64,000 nt of DNA from Acetobacter aceti NBRC 14818 (GTDB lineage Bacteria > Pseudomonadota > Alphaproteobacteria > Acetobacterales > Acetobacteraceae). The stretch lies in the NCBI RefSeq assembly GCF_000193495.2, contig NZ_AP023410.1, positions 3,123,501 through 3,187,500 on the forward strand. The letters run 5' to 3'. A program made the position numbers and the translations under genes. Position 1 is the first letter of the stretch. The number at the start of each line of letters is the position of its first letter. The notes below the pieces were generated by a model, which saw nothing but the letters and a program-made list of their open reading frames with translations, ran no database searches and was not told where the DNA came from. Shown piece by piece: positions 54,628 through 64,000 of this stretch.

Positions 54628-57359
54628 GATCGTTCTCCTTCACCGGGCAAACTCTCAAGCCGGGCCACGCGGGGGAAACGGAACGCGCGTGCGACCATGT
54701 GCGTGGGACATAGGACAGTGCCTTCGGGGAGACCGGGTACCGGCTCCACGGACAGGATGTGTGGCCCGTCTTCCAGGTGCAGCACCATGCGGTCTGATCT
54801 GGTCATGCTGGCGGACAGCCCCAGCGTTGGCGCACTGGATCGCGTCATGATGGGAGGCGAGAACATGCTCAATTCCTCACTGCCGAACAGGTGTGTATCG
54901 GGCAGCACCAGCACAGTATCCGCCTGTGGGACATAGGGGGCCGGAATAGCCGTGTTGTAAGCGTAGGGCTGCGCTTCCGTGTTTTGATTTTCTGCTGGGG
55001 ATAACAGCCGGATACCCGATGGACCACCACGCATCGGTCCACCGATTTCGGACTGGAAACGGTTAAGTGCCTGCACCGAATTCCATGCTGGCGTCTGATA
55101 GTAGGGAACCAGCGCGCCGGGCATGTCCGGTTCGTAGGCTCCTTCCATTGAACTGCTGAATGGTGTGTCCGGACTGGCGGGGGGCGGCTGATCACGCACA
55201 CTGATGAAGGAACGGATAACGGTCCGACCGCTGGCGCGATAGGTCTGGCTGCGCAGTTTCTCGCCATTGATGCGGTAATCCGCTTCGGGCGCGGCCATAA
55301 CGGCCGGGGCCAGATCGGGAAATACCGTTGCCAGCGCGGCAAGAACGTCATCGAGATCCCGCCAGTCGATCAGACCCGTTATGGGGTGCATGGACGGGTC
55401 AAGACTTCGGGCCAGCGCCTGTATCCACCGCCAGCCGGCCTGTATGGGGGCAGGGGGAAAGACCGCCTGGAAAAAGCGTTGCGCCCTGCCTTCCTGACTG
55501 ATCAGTGTGCCGCTGCATTCGCTGAAGGCCGCAATGGGCAGGACAAGGCTGGCGTGCTGGCACAGCGGTGTCACCGTGTGGTCGATCACGACGATGTTGG
55601 GAACGGCCGCCACAAGTTCCGCCACATCAGCGGGATCGAGGGCGCGTGTCAGGTCGTTTTCCACGATAACCAAAGCAGAAATCTCGCCTGCCCGGGCCTG
55701 TTCCATCACCGTTTCCAGTGACAGCCCGCCCATCATGGCCAGCCCCATGCTGTTGCATTCAGGCAGAACCAGCGACAAGCCCGCGGCAGGTGTGGCGCGG
55801 GCAAGGGCTGCGGCAATACTGGCGGCACCCTGCATCAGTGCGGGGGAGCCATACTGCATGCCGGATACGACCAGCGGCTTTCCGGCGGCCAGCAGCGCCT
55901 GCGCAATGCGTGCGGCGCGCGCCGCATCATCTGGCGTCAGATCTGTGACGGGTGGGGCGGAGGGATCAATTGCGTGGGCGATGGCAAAGCCAAGCCGTGC
56001 GATATCATCAGGCGCTGAGCGAAAGATTTCGACAGCCACACTGTCCAGATCGGTTGGCGCAGGCGTCAGGACATGCAGGGCGGAAGGGCACTCGCTTCCC
56101 AGCGTTCGGACCGCCGCATCCATCCACCGAGGCACCTTGGCGTTGTCCGCCGTGTGGAAGGAGGCCTGACGTACCGACTGCCGCAACGACAGACCCAACC
56201 GGGGAGCGGTGGCGCAGACGTCCTCGCCCAGCACCAGCACAGCGTCGGCACTTTCCATTTCATGCAGGGTGGGCAGGGCGCCGGGATGCCGGGTGAGCAG
56301 GGTATGAGCCAGTTCCACGCATTCCTGTTCCTGCCGCGTCTGGCCGGTGGAAAAATGCTCTAGCCCTACCAGCGCATGCAGGCTGAAACAGGTCTCCAGG
56401 GCTGCGCGGGGAGAGGCGATGCCCACAATCCGCCCCTTCGTCTCCATACGCGCGAAAGCCGTCAGGGCTTCCGCCATAGGGACGGGCACCTGCTGTCCGT
56501 CAATGGTGCGCAGCGGCGTGCGGATCCGTGTCGGCGCATTGACAAAACCATGACCGAACCGGCCCCGGTCGCACAATACGTAGCGGTTGATGTCTGTATT
56601 ATAGCGGTTGAGAACACGCCGGAGGGTTTCCTCGCGGGCATTGACGATGGTGTTGCAGCCCACTGCGCAGTGTACGCACACCGAGGGCGCGCCCCGCATG
56701 TCCCACTTGCGGGTGTAGACGGCGGAAAAGGGTTTATCGGTAAACACGCCAGTCGGGCAGATTTCCACCAGATTGCCGCTGAACGCGTTTTGCAGCGTGC
56801 CGTCTTCGGCGCGACCGAAATAGACATTGTCATGCGAGGCAAAGGCCGCCAGATCGTCCCCGCCCGCGTAATCACGGTAGAACCGCACGCAGCGATAGCA
56901 GGCGATGCAGCGGTTCATTTCATGTTTTACGAATGGTCCGAGATCCTGATTGCGATGGGTCCGCTTCGTAAACCGGTAGCGACGGGTGTTGTGCCCGGTC
57001 ATGACCGTCATGTCCTGCAGGTGACATTCGCCACCTTCCTCGCAGACGGGACAGTCATGTGGATGGTTGACCATCATCCATTCGATGACGCCAGCCCGAA
57101 AGTCGCGAGCTTCCGGATTGTCAATGGAGATGATAGCGTTTTCGCTGACAGGGGTCATGCAGGCCATCACGATGCGGCCCTTCCTGTCCTCGGGCCCGCT
57201 GAACTGTTTGACGGCGCACTGCCGGCACGCTCCGACGGAACCGAGTTCGGGATGCCAGCAGAAATAGGGCAGGTTGGCCCCGGCCTCCAGACAGGCCTGA
57301 AGCAGGTTGATGTCGTTGCGGGTCTGGCAATCCCGTCCATCGATGCGGATGGTGGTCAT
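54624..57359 (-). CDS. nuoG: NADH-quinone oxidoreductase subunit G
   Basis: The 911-residue large iron-sulfur subunit. N-terminal clusters: [2Fe-2S] with [15 protein letters not shown], His-ligated N5 region with [19 protein letters not shown], and N4 with [14 protein letters not shown] plus [10 protein letters not shown] further CVHCAVGC motif matches the extra N7 cluster of the E. coli-type subunit. A molybdopterin-oxidoreductase-like domain without cofactor follows. Start ATG 57359 overlaps the nuoF stop by 4 bp; the frame back to 57386 only adds nine residues. Confidence 0.94.
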   Translation of the reverse strand: MTTIRIDGRDCQTRNDINLLQACLEAGANLPYFCWHPELGSVGACRQCAVKQFSGPEDRKGRIVMACMTPVSENAIISIDNPEARDFRAGVIEWMMVNHPHDCPVCEEGGECHLQDMTVMTGHNTRRYRFTKRTHRNQDLGPFVKHEMNRCIACYRCVRFYRDYAGGDDLAAFASHDNVYFGRAEDGTLQNAFSGNLVEICPTGVFTDKPFSAVYTRKWDMRGAPSVCVHCAVGCNTIVNAREETLRRVLNRYNTDINRYVLCDRGRFGHGFVNAPTRIRTPLRTIDGQQVPVPMAEALTAFARMETKGRIVGIASPRAALETCFSLHALVGLEHFSTGQTRQEQECVELAHTLLTRHPGALPTLHEMESADAVLVLGEDVCATAPRLGLSLRQSVRQASFHTADNAKVPRWMDAAVRTLGSECPSALHVLTPAPTDLDSVAVEIFRSAPDDIARLGFAIAHAIDPSAPPVTDLTPDDAARAARIAQALLAAGKPLVVSGMQYGSPALMQGAASIAAALARATPAAGLSLVLPECNSMGLAMMGGLSLETVMEQARAGEISALVIVENDLTRALDPADVAELVAAVPNIVVIDHTVTPLCQHASLVLPIAAFSECSGTLISQEGRAQRFFQAVFPPAPIQAGWRWIQALARSLDPSMHPITGLIDWRDLDDVLAALATVFPDLAPAVMAAPEADYRINGEKLRSQTYRASGRTVIRSFISVRDQPPPASPDTPFSSSMEGAYEPDMPGALVPYYQTPAWNSVQALNRFQSEIGGPMRGGPSGIRLLSPAENQNTEAQPYAYNTAIPAPYVPQADTVLVLPDTHLFGSEELSMFSPPIMTRSSAPTLGLSASMTRSDRMVLHLEDGPHILSVEPVPGLPEGTVLCPTHMVARAFRFPRVARLESLPGEGERS

Positions 57360-58660
57360 GGTCCTGCTCCGGCGTGATGCGGGCAACGGCCCTGCTGGAT
57401 GTGGGCAGCGAAATCGGCGGCGAAAAGTTTCAGCCCGCTGGCCAGTGGCGCCATCGCTCCCGGTGCATGGGCGCAGAAGGTCCGCCCCGGAGCGCCCAGC
57501 ATGCGGGCATGGCGGTCAAGCTGCTCCAAATCTTCATCACGACCCGTCCCGTCCTCGATCGCGTCCAGCAGGCGTTCCACCCAAGGCAGCCCATCCCGAC
57601 AGGGCGTGCACCAGCCGCAGGATTCCTGTGCGAAGAAATGTTCAAGGTTGCGGATCATGCCGATGGGACAGGTGCGGTCATCCAGAATGATGGCCATGCC
57701 GGTGCCAAGCCTGCTGCCCGCCTTTTCCACCGATCCGTAATCCATGGCGACATCGAGGGCCGTGGCGTCGATAAAGGCGGTGGACGCTCCGCCCGGCAGC
57801 AGGGCACGCAACTGGTAGCCGGAGCGCATGCCGCCTGCGTGGTCCTCAATGATCTGACGTAGCGGCGTGCCGATCGGCAGTTCCCATGCTCCCGGCTTTG
57901 CTACGCGCCCGCTGACACCATAGATCTTGGTGCCACCATCCTCGCCTAGCCCGAGGCCCGCGAACCATTCCGGTCCGTTGGCGATGATATGAGGCAGATT
58001 GCACAGCGTCTCGACATTGTTCACCACGCTGGGCGCGCCCCACAGGCCGCCGGTCTGGGGAAAGGGCGGCTTGCTGCGTGGCGTGGCGCGGCGGCCCTCC
58101 AGCGCGGTCAGAAGGGCGGTTTCCTCGCCGCATATGTAGCGGCCGGCGCTGGAATGCACGTGGATGTCAAAGCTGAAGCCCGAGCCGAGAATGTTCTCGC
58201 CCAGCCAGCCCCGCTCCCGTGCCTCTCCGATCGCACGGTGCAGGCGAACGCAGGCTTCCTGATACTCCCCACGCAGGAAAACGATGCCATGTCCCGCCTG
58301 CACGGCGTAGGCGGCAAGGATCATCCCTTCGACCAACTGGAGTGGATTGCCTTCCAGCAGCCAGCGATCCTTGAAGGTGCCCGGCTCCATCTCGTCGGCG
58401 TTGGCGATTAGGTATTTGCGGCGTTCGGAGGCGGGTTCCTTGGGCACGAAGCTCCATTTTTGCCCAGTGCCGAAGCCTGCGCCACCACGCCCGCGCAGCT
58501 TTGAGCGTGTCACTCTGTCAATGATTTCAGCCGGGGTAAGGCTTCCCAGCGCCAGCCGAGCCGCCTGCCAGCCGCCAGCGCGTTCATATGCCGCGCAGTC
58601 CGGTGGACCGATGGCAGGATCGATCATGGCGGTCAGGGGACGTTCGGAGGCGGCCGTCAT
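57356..58660 (-). CDS. nuoF: NADH-quinone oxidoreductase subunit F
   Basis: The 434-residue subunit binds NADH and FMN and carries cluster N3. It has KLRGRGGAGFGTGQKWSFV (NADH-binding loop), IANADEMEPGTFKDR (FMN-binding), ICGEETALLTALEGRRATPRSKPPFP and the N3 ligands ESCGWCTPCRDGLPW with a fourth Cys further on. It is the electron entry point of the complex. The nuoE stop overlaps its start by 4 bp. Confidence 0.95.
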   Translation of the reverse strand: MTAASERPLTAMIDPAIGPPDCAAYERAGGWQAARLALGSLTPAEIIDRVTRSKLRGRGGAGFGTGQKWSFVPKEPASERRKYLIANADEMEPGTFKDRWLLEGNPLQLVEGMILAAYAVQAGHGIVFLRGEYQEACVRLHRAIGEARERGWLGENILGSGFSFDIHVHSSAGRYICGEETALLTALEGRRATPRSKPPFPQTGGLWGAPSVVNNVETLCNLPHIIANGPEWFAGLGLGEDGGTKIYGVSGRVAKPGAWELPIGTPLRQIIEDHAGGMRSGYQLRALLPGGASTAFIDATALDVAMDYGSVEKAGSRLGTGMAIILDDRTCPIGMIRNLEHFFAQESCGWCTPCRDGLPWVERLLDAIEDGTGRDEDLEQLDRHARMLGAPGRTFCAHAPGAMAPLASGLKLFAADFAAHIQQGRCPHHAGAGP

Positions 58661-59148
58661 GGCGTGTCCCTCAGCGTATCAATCAGGTGATCGAGGCTTT
58701 CCGTGGTCACATCTCCATGCAGTGTGTTGTCAACCAGCATGGCCGGGGCGTGATCGCAGTGTCCGATGCAGACCGTGGGGAGTAGCGTGATGGCGTTGTC
58801 CGCCGTGGTTTCTCCGGGCCTTATGCCGAGCTTTCGGCACAGATGGGCGCAGAGCGGTTCGCGTCCCATGATCCAGCATGAAACGCTGTCGCACAGCATG
58901 ATGACATGCCGCCCGACCGGTCTGCGGAACAGCAGATTGAAATAGGTTGCGACACCATCGAGATCATCTGCCGACATGCCCAGCAGGTCGGCCACTTCGC
59001 GCAGATGCGCCGTACTGATCCAGCCAAAGCGGGCCTGCACCAGCCGCAGGGCTGCGACACTCGCGCCGCGCGGATGCAGTTCCTGCGCCGCAAGGGCAAG
59101 GATTTCCGCCCGCATGGGCGCTGGGAGGGGGAGATCAGCGGTCGACAT
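58657..59148 (-). CDS. nuoE: NADH-quinone oxidoreductase subunit E
   Basis: A 163-residue thioredoxin-like [2Fe-2S] subunit holding cluster N1a. The helical N-terminal half has [40 protein letters not shown]. The cluster ligands are in [10 protein letters not shown] and [11 protein letters not shown], a C-x4-C spacing in the first motif. It overlaps the end of nuoCD by 14 bp. Confidence 0.93.
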   Translation of the reverse strand: MSTADLPLPAPMRAEILALAAQELHPRGASVAALRLVQARFGWISTAHLREVADLLGMSADDLDGVATYFNLLFRRPVGRHVIMLCDSVSCWIMGREPLCAHLCRKLGIRPGETTADNAITLLPTVCIGHCDHAPAMLVDNTLHGDVTTESLDHLIDTLRDTP

Positions 59149-60895
59149 CGGCCATCACGAAATCGATGCTGCCCAGGATCGCGATCAGGTCCGCGACCAT
59201 GATGCCGCGACTGAGCAGCGGAATCATTTGCAGATGGGCGAAGGATGGCGTGCGGATGCGCGTGCGGTAGGACGTCGTGCCGCCGTCGCTAATGAGGGTA
59301 TAGGTGTTCACGCCTTTCGTGGCTTCGATGCTGGCCCGAGCTTCTCCCGGCGGAATGACCGGCCCCCAGCTTACGCTGAGGAAGTGATGGATCAGGGTTT
59401 CGATGTCATGCATCGTCCGCGCCTTGGGCGGAGGGGTTGTCAGGGGATGATCGGCCTTGACCGGACCGGCGGGCATGTTGTCCACGCACTGACGGATGAT
59501 ATGCAGGCTCTGGCGTATTTCCTCCACATGCACGGCAATCCGGTCATAACAATCGCCGTTGATACCAGTAGGAATGTTGAATTCAAGCTGGTCGTAACAG
59601 GCATAGGGCGCGTGTTTGCGGTAGTCCCATTCCAGCCCTGTGGCGCGTAGCCCCGGCCCGGTAACGCCCCATTCGACGGCCTCTGCGGTGGTATAGGCGC
59701 CAATACCCTTCGTCCGGGCCCGGAAGATGGGATTGCGCATGACCATCGCATCGTATTCGTCCAGTCGCAGAGGCAGGTCATGGAGAAACGCGCGGATCAG
59801 TCCTTCCCACCCATTGGGCAGGTCCATGGCGACCCCGCCAATCCGAAACCACGCCGGATGCATGCGAAAGCCGCAGATCGCCTCGATAATCCCGAAGACG
59901 CGCTCGCGGTCGGTAAACATGTAGAACACCGGAGAAAGTTGCCCGACATCCTGCGCCATGGTGCCGTAGAAGACGAGGTGGCTGGCAATGCGGAACAGTT
60001 CCGCCAGCATGACGCGGATCATCTGCGCCCGTGGCGGCACGGTAATTCCGGCCAGTGTCTCGACCGCCATCACATAAGGGAAATTGTTCATGACGCCGCC
60101 GAGGTAATCCACCCGGTCGGTGTAGGGGATGTAGGTGTGCCATGACTGGCGTTCCCCCATCTTTTCCGCGCCCCGATGGTGAAAACCGATATCGGGCACA
60201 GCATCGACAATCCGCTCCCCTTCCAGTTGCAGCACGATACGGAATACCCCGTGCACGCTGGGATGATTGGGGCCGAGATTGAGAAACATGAAGTCGCTGT
60301 GGTCACTATGTCGCCGCATGCCCCACGCGGAAGGGTCAAAGCGCAGGGCGTCCTGCTCCTGCGCTTCGTGTTCTTCCGTCAGGCTGTAGGGCGGCATTTC
60401 CGTGGCGCGGGCATGGTGGTCCTTGCGCAGGGGATGTCCGGTCCATGTGGGTGGGGTCAGGATACGGCGCAGGGAGGGATGGTTCTGGAAATGGATACCG
60501 AACAGATCCCAGACCTCGCGTTCATACCAGTTGGCGTTGGGCCACAGGTCACAGATGCTGGGCAGGGCGGGAGCTGTTGCGCCAAGAGGCACCTTGATCC
60601 GTAATTCATCGGTACGGGTGGTTAGCGAAATCAAGTGATAGACAACCGTGAATGCCGATTTTGGCTGCCCGTCACGGTGGGTGCGGTCGCGTTCATCTAT
60701 GGCCGTCAGGTCCAGCAGCATGAGGGATGCAGCAGCCTTCAGTGCGGCAAAGGTAGGGCGCAGATCGGTCGCTGCGATCCAGAGGATGGAGACCCCGTCG
60801 CATCCAGTCTGTGCGGCCAGCAAACCGTTGGGGAGATGCTCCGAAATTCTTTCCGCAAGACTCTGTTCGCGGGCGGGAGAAAGGAGCGTCGTCAT
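59135..60895 (-). CDS. nuoCD: NADH-quinone oxidoreductase fused subunit C/D
   Basis: One 586-residue chain. The NuoC-type part (about residues 1-190) has [24 protein letters not shown] and HPLRKD. The NuoD 49-kDa part (about 195-586) has [44 protein letters not shown] and the terminal [17 protein letters not shown]. The fused gene is typical of E. coli-type operons; most Alphaproteobacteria keep nuoC and nuoD separate (family knowledge). The junction is continuous with no stop or frame change. Confidence 0.95.
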   Translation of the reverse strand: MTTLLSPAREQSLAERISEHLPNGLLAAQTGCDGVSILWIAATDLRPTFAALKAAASLMLLDLTAIDERDRTHRDGQPKSAFTVVYHLISLTTRTDELRIKVPLGATAPALPSICDLWPNANWYEREVWDLFGIHFQNHPSLRRILTPPTWTGHPLRKDHHARATEMPPYSLTEEHEAQEQDALRFDPSAWGMRRHSDHSDFMFLNLGPNHPSVHGVFRIVLQLEGERIVDAVPDIGFHHRGAEKMGERQSWHTYIPYTDRVDYLGGVMNNFPYVMAVETLAGITVPPRAQMIRVMLAELFRIASHLVFYGTMAQDVGQLSPVFYMFTDRERVFGIIEAICGFRMHPAWFRIGGVAMDLPNGWEGLIRAFLHDLPLRLDEYDAMVMRNPIFRARTKGIGAYTTAEAVEWGVTGPGLRATGLEWDYRKHAPYACYDQLEFNIPTGINGDCYDRIAVHVEEIRQSLHIIRQCVDNMPAGPVKADHPLTTPPPKARTMHDIETLIHHFLSVSWGPVIPPGEARASIEATKGVNTYTLISDGGTTSYRTRIRTPSFAHLQMIPLLSRGIMVADLIAILGSIDFVMADVDR

Positions 60896-60900
60896 GGGCG

Positions 60901-61536
60901 TCAGATCCCGTCAGGCGTGCGGAGGTCGCGCATGGCTCGGCGCTGGTCGCGCTTTTCATCGCGCAGACTGGGCGGTGTCACGGGTTCCGCGCCTTGCGGT
61001 CCCACCATCCAGCTCAGGGGTCTGCGCTGTGTGCCGATGGATTTCTGCAAGAGCAGCAACCCCTCCAGCAGTGCCTCTGGGCGAGGAGGGCAACCGGGCA
61101 CATACACATCCACGGGCAGGAAACTGTCCACGCCCTGCACGACACTGTAAATGTCATACATGCCGCCGGAATTGGCGCATGACCCCATGGAAATCACCCA
61201 GCGTGGCTCCAGCATCTGATTGTAAAGATGCTGGATAACCGGAGCCATTTTGACGAACACGGTGCCGGAAATGACGATCAGATCCGCTTCGCGTGGTGTA
61301 GCGCGCAGGACTTCGGACCCGAAGCGGGCGATGTCGAACCGGCTGGTGAACGCTGTCGCCATTTCCACATAACAGCATGACAGGCCGAAATTCAGCGGCC
61401 AGATCGAATTTTTCTGCCCCCATGATACAAAATCCTGCAACCGGCCCATGACCAGATTACGACGGAGAGTTTCGCTGAAACTGGGCGAAGGCTGCACGTC
61501 TCTGGGTGCACCGGGGGAAGAAAGGGACCAGCTCAT
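60901..61536 (-). CDS. nuoB: NADH-quinone oxidoreductase subunit B
   Basis: A 211-residue subunit holding cluster N2, the last relay to quinone. Cys ligands are in GLSCCYVEM, in [11 protein letters not shown] and in [14 protein letters not shown], the full set including the tandem Cys. Start ATG 61536 overlaps the nuoA stop by 4 bp; the frame that extends to 61704 is unrelated upstream sequence. Confidence 0.94.
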   Translation of the reverse strand: MSWSLSSPGAPRDVQPSPSFSETLRRNLVMGRLQDFVSWGQKNSIWPLNFGLSCCYVEMATAFTSRFDIARFGSEVLRATPREADLIVISGTVFVKMAPVIQHLYNQMLEPRWVISMGSCANSGGMYDIYSVVQGVDSFLPVDVYVPGCPPRPEALLEGLLLLQKSIGTQRRPLSWMVGPQGAEPVTPPSLRDEKRDQRRAMRDLRTPDGI

Positions 61537-61958
61537 GATGCGAGGTCCTTTCGTGTGTCCGTTACACGACGTGGACGAACCTGCGGCCCCCAGTCCAGCG
61601 CTCCGGCTCGCCACAGATAGGCAAGAGAAATCGCCAGAAAGACAATAAAGGCAAGCGCCGCGCCATAGCCGATCCAACCCACTTCGGCCACAACAGTTGC
61701 CCATGTCAGGAGAATGGCTGTTTCGACATCAAAAATGACGAAGAACATGGCCACCAGATAATACTGTACAGGCAACCGCAGGTGCGCCGATCCCGTGGGG
61801 ATGATGCCGGACTCAAAAGGCATGGACATGGAGCGGCCCAGGGCTCTGCCGCTTCGTCGGGTGCCGGTTATGGCGGACAGTCCCATCATGCCGGCCAGCA
61901 CTATTCCTATGACAAGAGCATAGGTAAAAATCGACCATATACTGGAAACATTTTCCAT
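61533..61958 (-). CDS. nuoA: NADH-quinone oxidoreductase subunit A
   Basis: A 141-residue three-helix membrane subunit. It has [44 protein letters not shown], in which ESG and FDVE are the NuoA signature. It is the first gene of the nuo operon. Confidence 0.93.
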   Translation of the reverse strand: MENVSSIWSIFTYALVIGIVLAGMMGLSAITGTRRSGRALGRSMSMPFESGIIPTGSAHLRLPVQYYLVAMFFVIFDVETAILLTWATVVAEVGWIGYGAALAFIVFLAISLAYLWRAGALDWGPQVRPRRVTDTRKDLAS

Positions 61959-62557
61959 ACTGGCAATTCCGTTTCTGTTTATTCTGAACGGAGGTTATTT
62001 GTGTAGTGCTATTGGTCATGACGGATGACAGGCGGCTGCGGTCCGAGGAGGAGCGTGTCCTCTGACACATTCGGGTTCACTGAAGGAAACGTCAGAATGC
62101 GTTATCAGTCGCCTATACGCGGCAAGAAGAGGGAAGTTGCGGCTCTATCGTGCAAGTTTTTCACGAAATGGGACGGCTTATTTATGAGAAATATTCTTCT
62201 CTCAATTTTCTGTTTTCGTATCAGGTGAGCATGGACAGAAAGTAATCACAGGATACGATTGGAAATGGCCTGTTCGGAGTGCAGGGAGACCGGGATTACG
62301 GCCGTGCCGCGCTGAATATTCTGGAGGAAACCTTGGTGTGTCTAATGTCCCGGTGACACAGTGCATCTGAGGCGAAGAAGTGCCGGAAATCGTGTAACCG
62401 TCCATCATCCAGCCCCATCGCCTCTGGACGGAAAGCTGTTCTGCTTTCTTTAAAATTTACAAACCGGGATCAAAGGAGCTGCATTCTTTGGTGTAGAGCA
62501 AAACCCGGGACAGTTGCCGTCCATGTCTAAACATTTCGGGCTTTGCGCTGAATCCCG
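61959..62557. other. Region upstream of nuoA; no gene recognised
   Basis: About 600 bp between nuoA and the small lipoprotein gene, both on the minus strand. It should hold the nuo promoter. Short open frames exist in several frames but none looks coding. A weak inverted pair TGTGTC/GACACA (62337-62342, 62355-62360) has no known meaning. No riboswitch-like fold was recognised. Confidence 0.5.
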
Positions 62558-62713
62558 TCAGTGGTGCAGAGGACAGGTGGTTTTCTCACCGGGCAGATGA
62601 TCGAAATTGCAGGAAATGCTTCCGTCCACGGGGCTGTTATTCGGGTCAGGCTTGGGACAGCACGCAGTTAGAAGGATGCCGAATGCCGTGAGAATGAGGA
62701 TGTTGCGTTTCAT
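62558..62713 (-). CDS. Small Cys-rich lipoprotein
   Basis: From the ATG at 62713 the product is 51 residues: a Lys/Arg start, hydrophobic core and a lipobox ending LLTAC, followed directly by a second Cys. The mature peptide would be about 34 residues with Cys pairs (CC, then SC, then TC), negatively charged and Pro/Asn-rich. It is likely a lipid-anchored entericidin-sized lipoprotein; no family is recognised. The longer frame from 62761 has no signal-like start. Confidence 0.6.
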   Translation of the reverse strand: MKRNILILTAFGILLTACCPKPDPNNSPVDGSISCNFDHLPGEKTTCPLHH

Positions 62714-62782
62714 AATGCTTGCTGATTCTTTCTCAATAGGTGCAGTTCTGTACACGAACAATGACGGCCCGGTAAGGCGAAA

Positions 62783-63343
62783 TTATTCCTGTGTGTGAGA
62801 CGATTGGTCGTGCGGGGCTTTTTCGACGGCGGAGAAACGGGCCGCCTGAGCAGCGACGCGCGTGTCCTGTTCACGGATCAGCCAGTACACGACGCCGAGC
62901 GCCAGCACCGCCGCAGAAAAGGCGATCATTTCCATGGGACGTACTTCGTTTAGGTCGAGGATAATGAATTTCCGGGAGACGGCGAGAAGCGCGATCAGCA
63001 CGATCGTGCGGACTCGCACGACGTCCTTGTTGTGTGACAGGCTGATTCGGAGCGAGCTTTTAAACTCCAGAGCGATGATGACTGTGAAGATATTGCCAAA
63101 CACGCTCTGGAAGGTCGGCGCATTGTCCGGGCTGATCTGACCGAACCATGCGAGCCGCCAGACTTCTTTCGTGAGGCTCCAGGTGGCGATTGCCGTGATG
63201 ATCATGATCAGTGCTGTCAGGATCAGCATGATCAGAAGTTCGAACCCTTCGTAGAGATTCATTTCCCGGAAGCTGCGTCCGAGACGCAGGGCTTCCCGCG
63301 AAAAGGGATCGTGAGGTTCTTTTCCGTCCCCTGAACCGTCCAT
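62783..63343 (-). CDS. PsiE-family membrane protein
   Basis: A 186-residue protein with four hydrophobic segments: FELLIMLILTALIMIITAIATW, a central FGNIFTVIIALEF region, VRVRTIVLIALLAVSRKFIILDL and a last one before WLIREQD. The SRKFIILDL and EFKSSL motifs match phosphate-starvation-inducible PsiE proteins, of unknown biochemical function. The ends are polar and charged. It is separated from nuoA by the small lipoprotein gene. Confidence 0.78.
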   Translation of the reverse strand: MDGSGDGKEPHDPFSREALRLGRSFREMNLYEGFELLIMLILTALIMIITAIATWSLTKEVWRLAWFGQISPDNAPTFQSVFGNIFTVIIALEFKSSLRISLSHNKDVVRVRTIVLIALLAVSRKFIILDLNEVRPMEMIAFSAAVLALGVVYWLIREQDTRVAAQAARFSAVEKAPHDQSSHTQE

Positions 63344-63523
63344 TTCTGACTTTCCTTATCGATGCGCGTCGGTTCTCTGATGCGGATAGTGTCGCAGGCA
63401 TCGCGTGACGGGTCCAGTCGGGAACAGGATGACCGGTATGTCCGTCCGCTTCCCCCGCGCTTTCATTGACCGTGGTATGTTGTGGCAACTGCCGAAAACG
63501 GTATGACTTATTGGGGCGTGTCA

Positions 63524-64000
63524 TCAGTTAATTCCGATGATGGCGGAAACGAGTTGCACTGCTGCGAAGAATGTTGACTTCAGCTTGTCGTAGCGTGTTG
63601 CAATGCCTCTGAACTGCTTCAGTCTGGCGAAGAACCGTTCAATGATGTTTCTGTTTTTGTAGAGCTGGAAGCTGATTTTCCGTGGATCGCGTCGATTTTT
63701 CCTTGAAGGGATAACCGGTACGATCTGCCGTTCTTCGATCTTTTTGATAAGCGGATCAGCATCATAAGCCTTATCGGCGATAAAAGCTGCAGGATCGACT
63801 TCATCCAGCAGGGGGTCTGCTTCTGTGATGTCCGCTCTCTGCCCGGGCGTCAGGGACAGGGCGACCGCCTTTCCCGCAGCATCGACAATGGCGTGGATTT
63901 TCGAAGTCAGTCCGCCACGGGACCGCCCGATGGCCTGATCCGCGCCCTTTTTTACGGGCGCCCGCACTGTGCTGGTGAGCCCGGACAATCGTGCTGTCGA
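63524..64000 (-). mobile_element. IS5-family element, right part, truncated by window end
   Basis: The downstream frame of a two-frame IS5-type transposase is seen: ADQAIGRSRGGLTSKIHAIVDAAGKAVAL, EVDPAAFIADKAYDADPLIKKIEE, and NIIERFFARLKQFRGIATRYDK, closing the DDE domain at 63524. Upstream, the other frame (DSTIVRAHQH, GARKKG) precedes it. The switch lies over a run of six A followed by G (T6 at 63948-63953 on the plus strand), the kind of A6G slip used for programmed -1 frameshifting in this IS group. The element appears intact as far as it can be read. Confidence 0.85.

Noticed and set aside
56376-57377. 333-codon open frame opposite nuoG
   Set aside because: An antisense shadow of a GC-rich gene with clear cluster motifs on the minus strand; no start signal or family features.
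1-64000. CRISPR arrays, tRNA or rRNA genes
   Set aside because: No regularly spaced repeats, cloverleaf sequences or conserved rRNA segments were recognised on either strand, though a short tRNA could be missed by eye.

Overview
The window reads as a chromosomal segment of an acetic acid bacterium or close relative (Acetobacteraceae, Alphaproteobacteria). The grounds are an EcfG/NepR general-stress module with a HisKA_2 kinase (an alphaproteobacterial signature), a C-terminal OprB-type sugar porin, CydDC, a glpR-glpD-glpF-glpK glycerol operon, a complete complex I operon with a fused NuoCD, and many decayed IS5-family elements. The species assignment is inference; there is no rRNA or tRNA here to anchor it.

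Layout. 0-3.6 kb: end of a porin gene, then EcfG-type sigma factor, NepR-type anti-sigma factor and a membrane HisKA_2 histidine kinase. 3.7-7.1 kb: cydD-cydC. 7.3-9.6 kb: OmpA-like lipoprotein and recQ. 9.6-14.4 kb: glpR, glpD, glpF, glpK, closed by a terminator. 14.8-27.4 kb: a TauE/SafE-type permease, two blocks of GT4 glycosyltransferases, an uncharacterised polytopic protein, an OmpR/EnvZ-type two-component pair, and a divergent lptB-lptF-lptG-like operon. Together these look like a regulated glycoconjugate synthesis and export locus.

27.8-43.9 kb: an organosulfur-scavenging island. It holds an APC permease and a TauD-type dioxygenase overlapping by 4 bp, and a divergent TonB-dependent receptor. 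Their shared intergenic region carries two copies of a 25-bp AT-rich inverted repeat, with a third weaker copy inside tauD. After a broken IS comes a minus-strand operon: LLM monooxygenase, TonB receptor, AprA-like flavoprotein, two-cluster ferredoxin, sulfonate-type binding protein. The last three match the gene order of asfABC (aryl desulfonation). Two more LLM monooxygenases are divergent to it. The proposed logic is outer-membrane uptake, periplasmic capture, then oxygenolytic release of sulfite. No ABC permease/ATPase, flavin reductase or LysR regulator is present in the window.

43.9-46.7 kb: an IS graveyard of three degraded IS5-type transposase genes plus a fragment of unknown origin. 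46.8-62.0 kb: a CBS-domain protein and a compact nuoA-B-CD-E-F-G-H-I-J-K-L-M-N operon on the minus strand, with most genes joined by 4-bp overlaps. 62.5-63.4 kb: a small lipoprotein and a PsiE-like membrane protein. The window ends inside another IS5-family element that has a likely programmed-frameshift site.

The two best candidates for new biology are the sulfur island with its repeated operator, and the Lpt-like exporter next to a two-component system and four glycosyltransferases.
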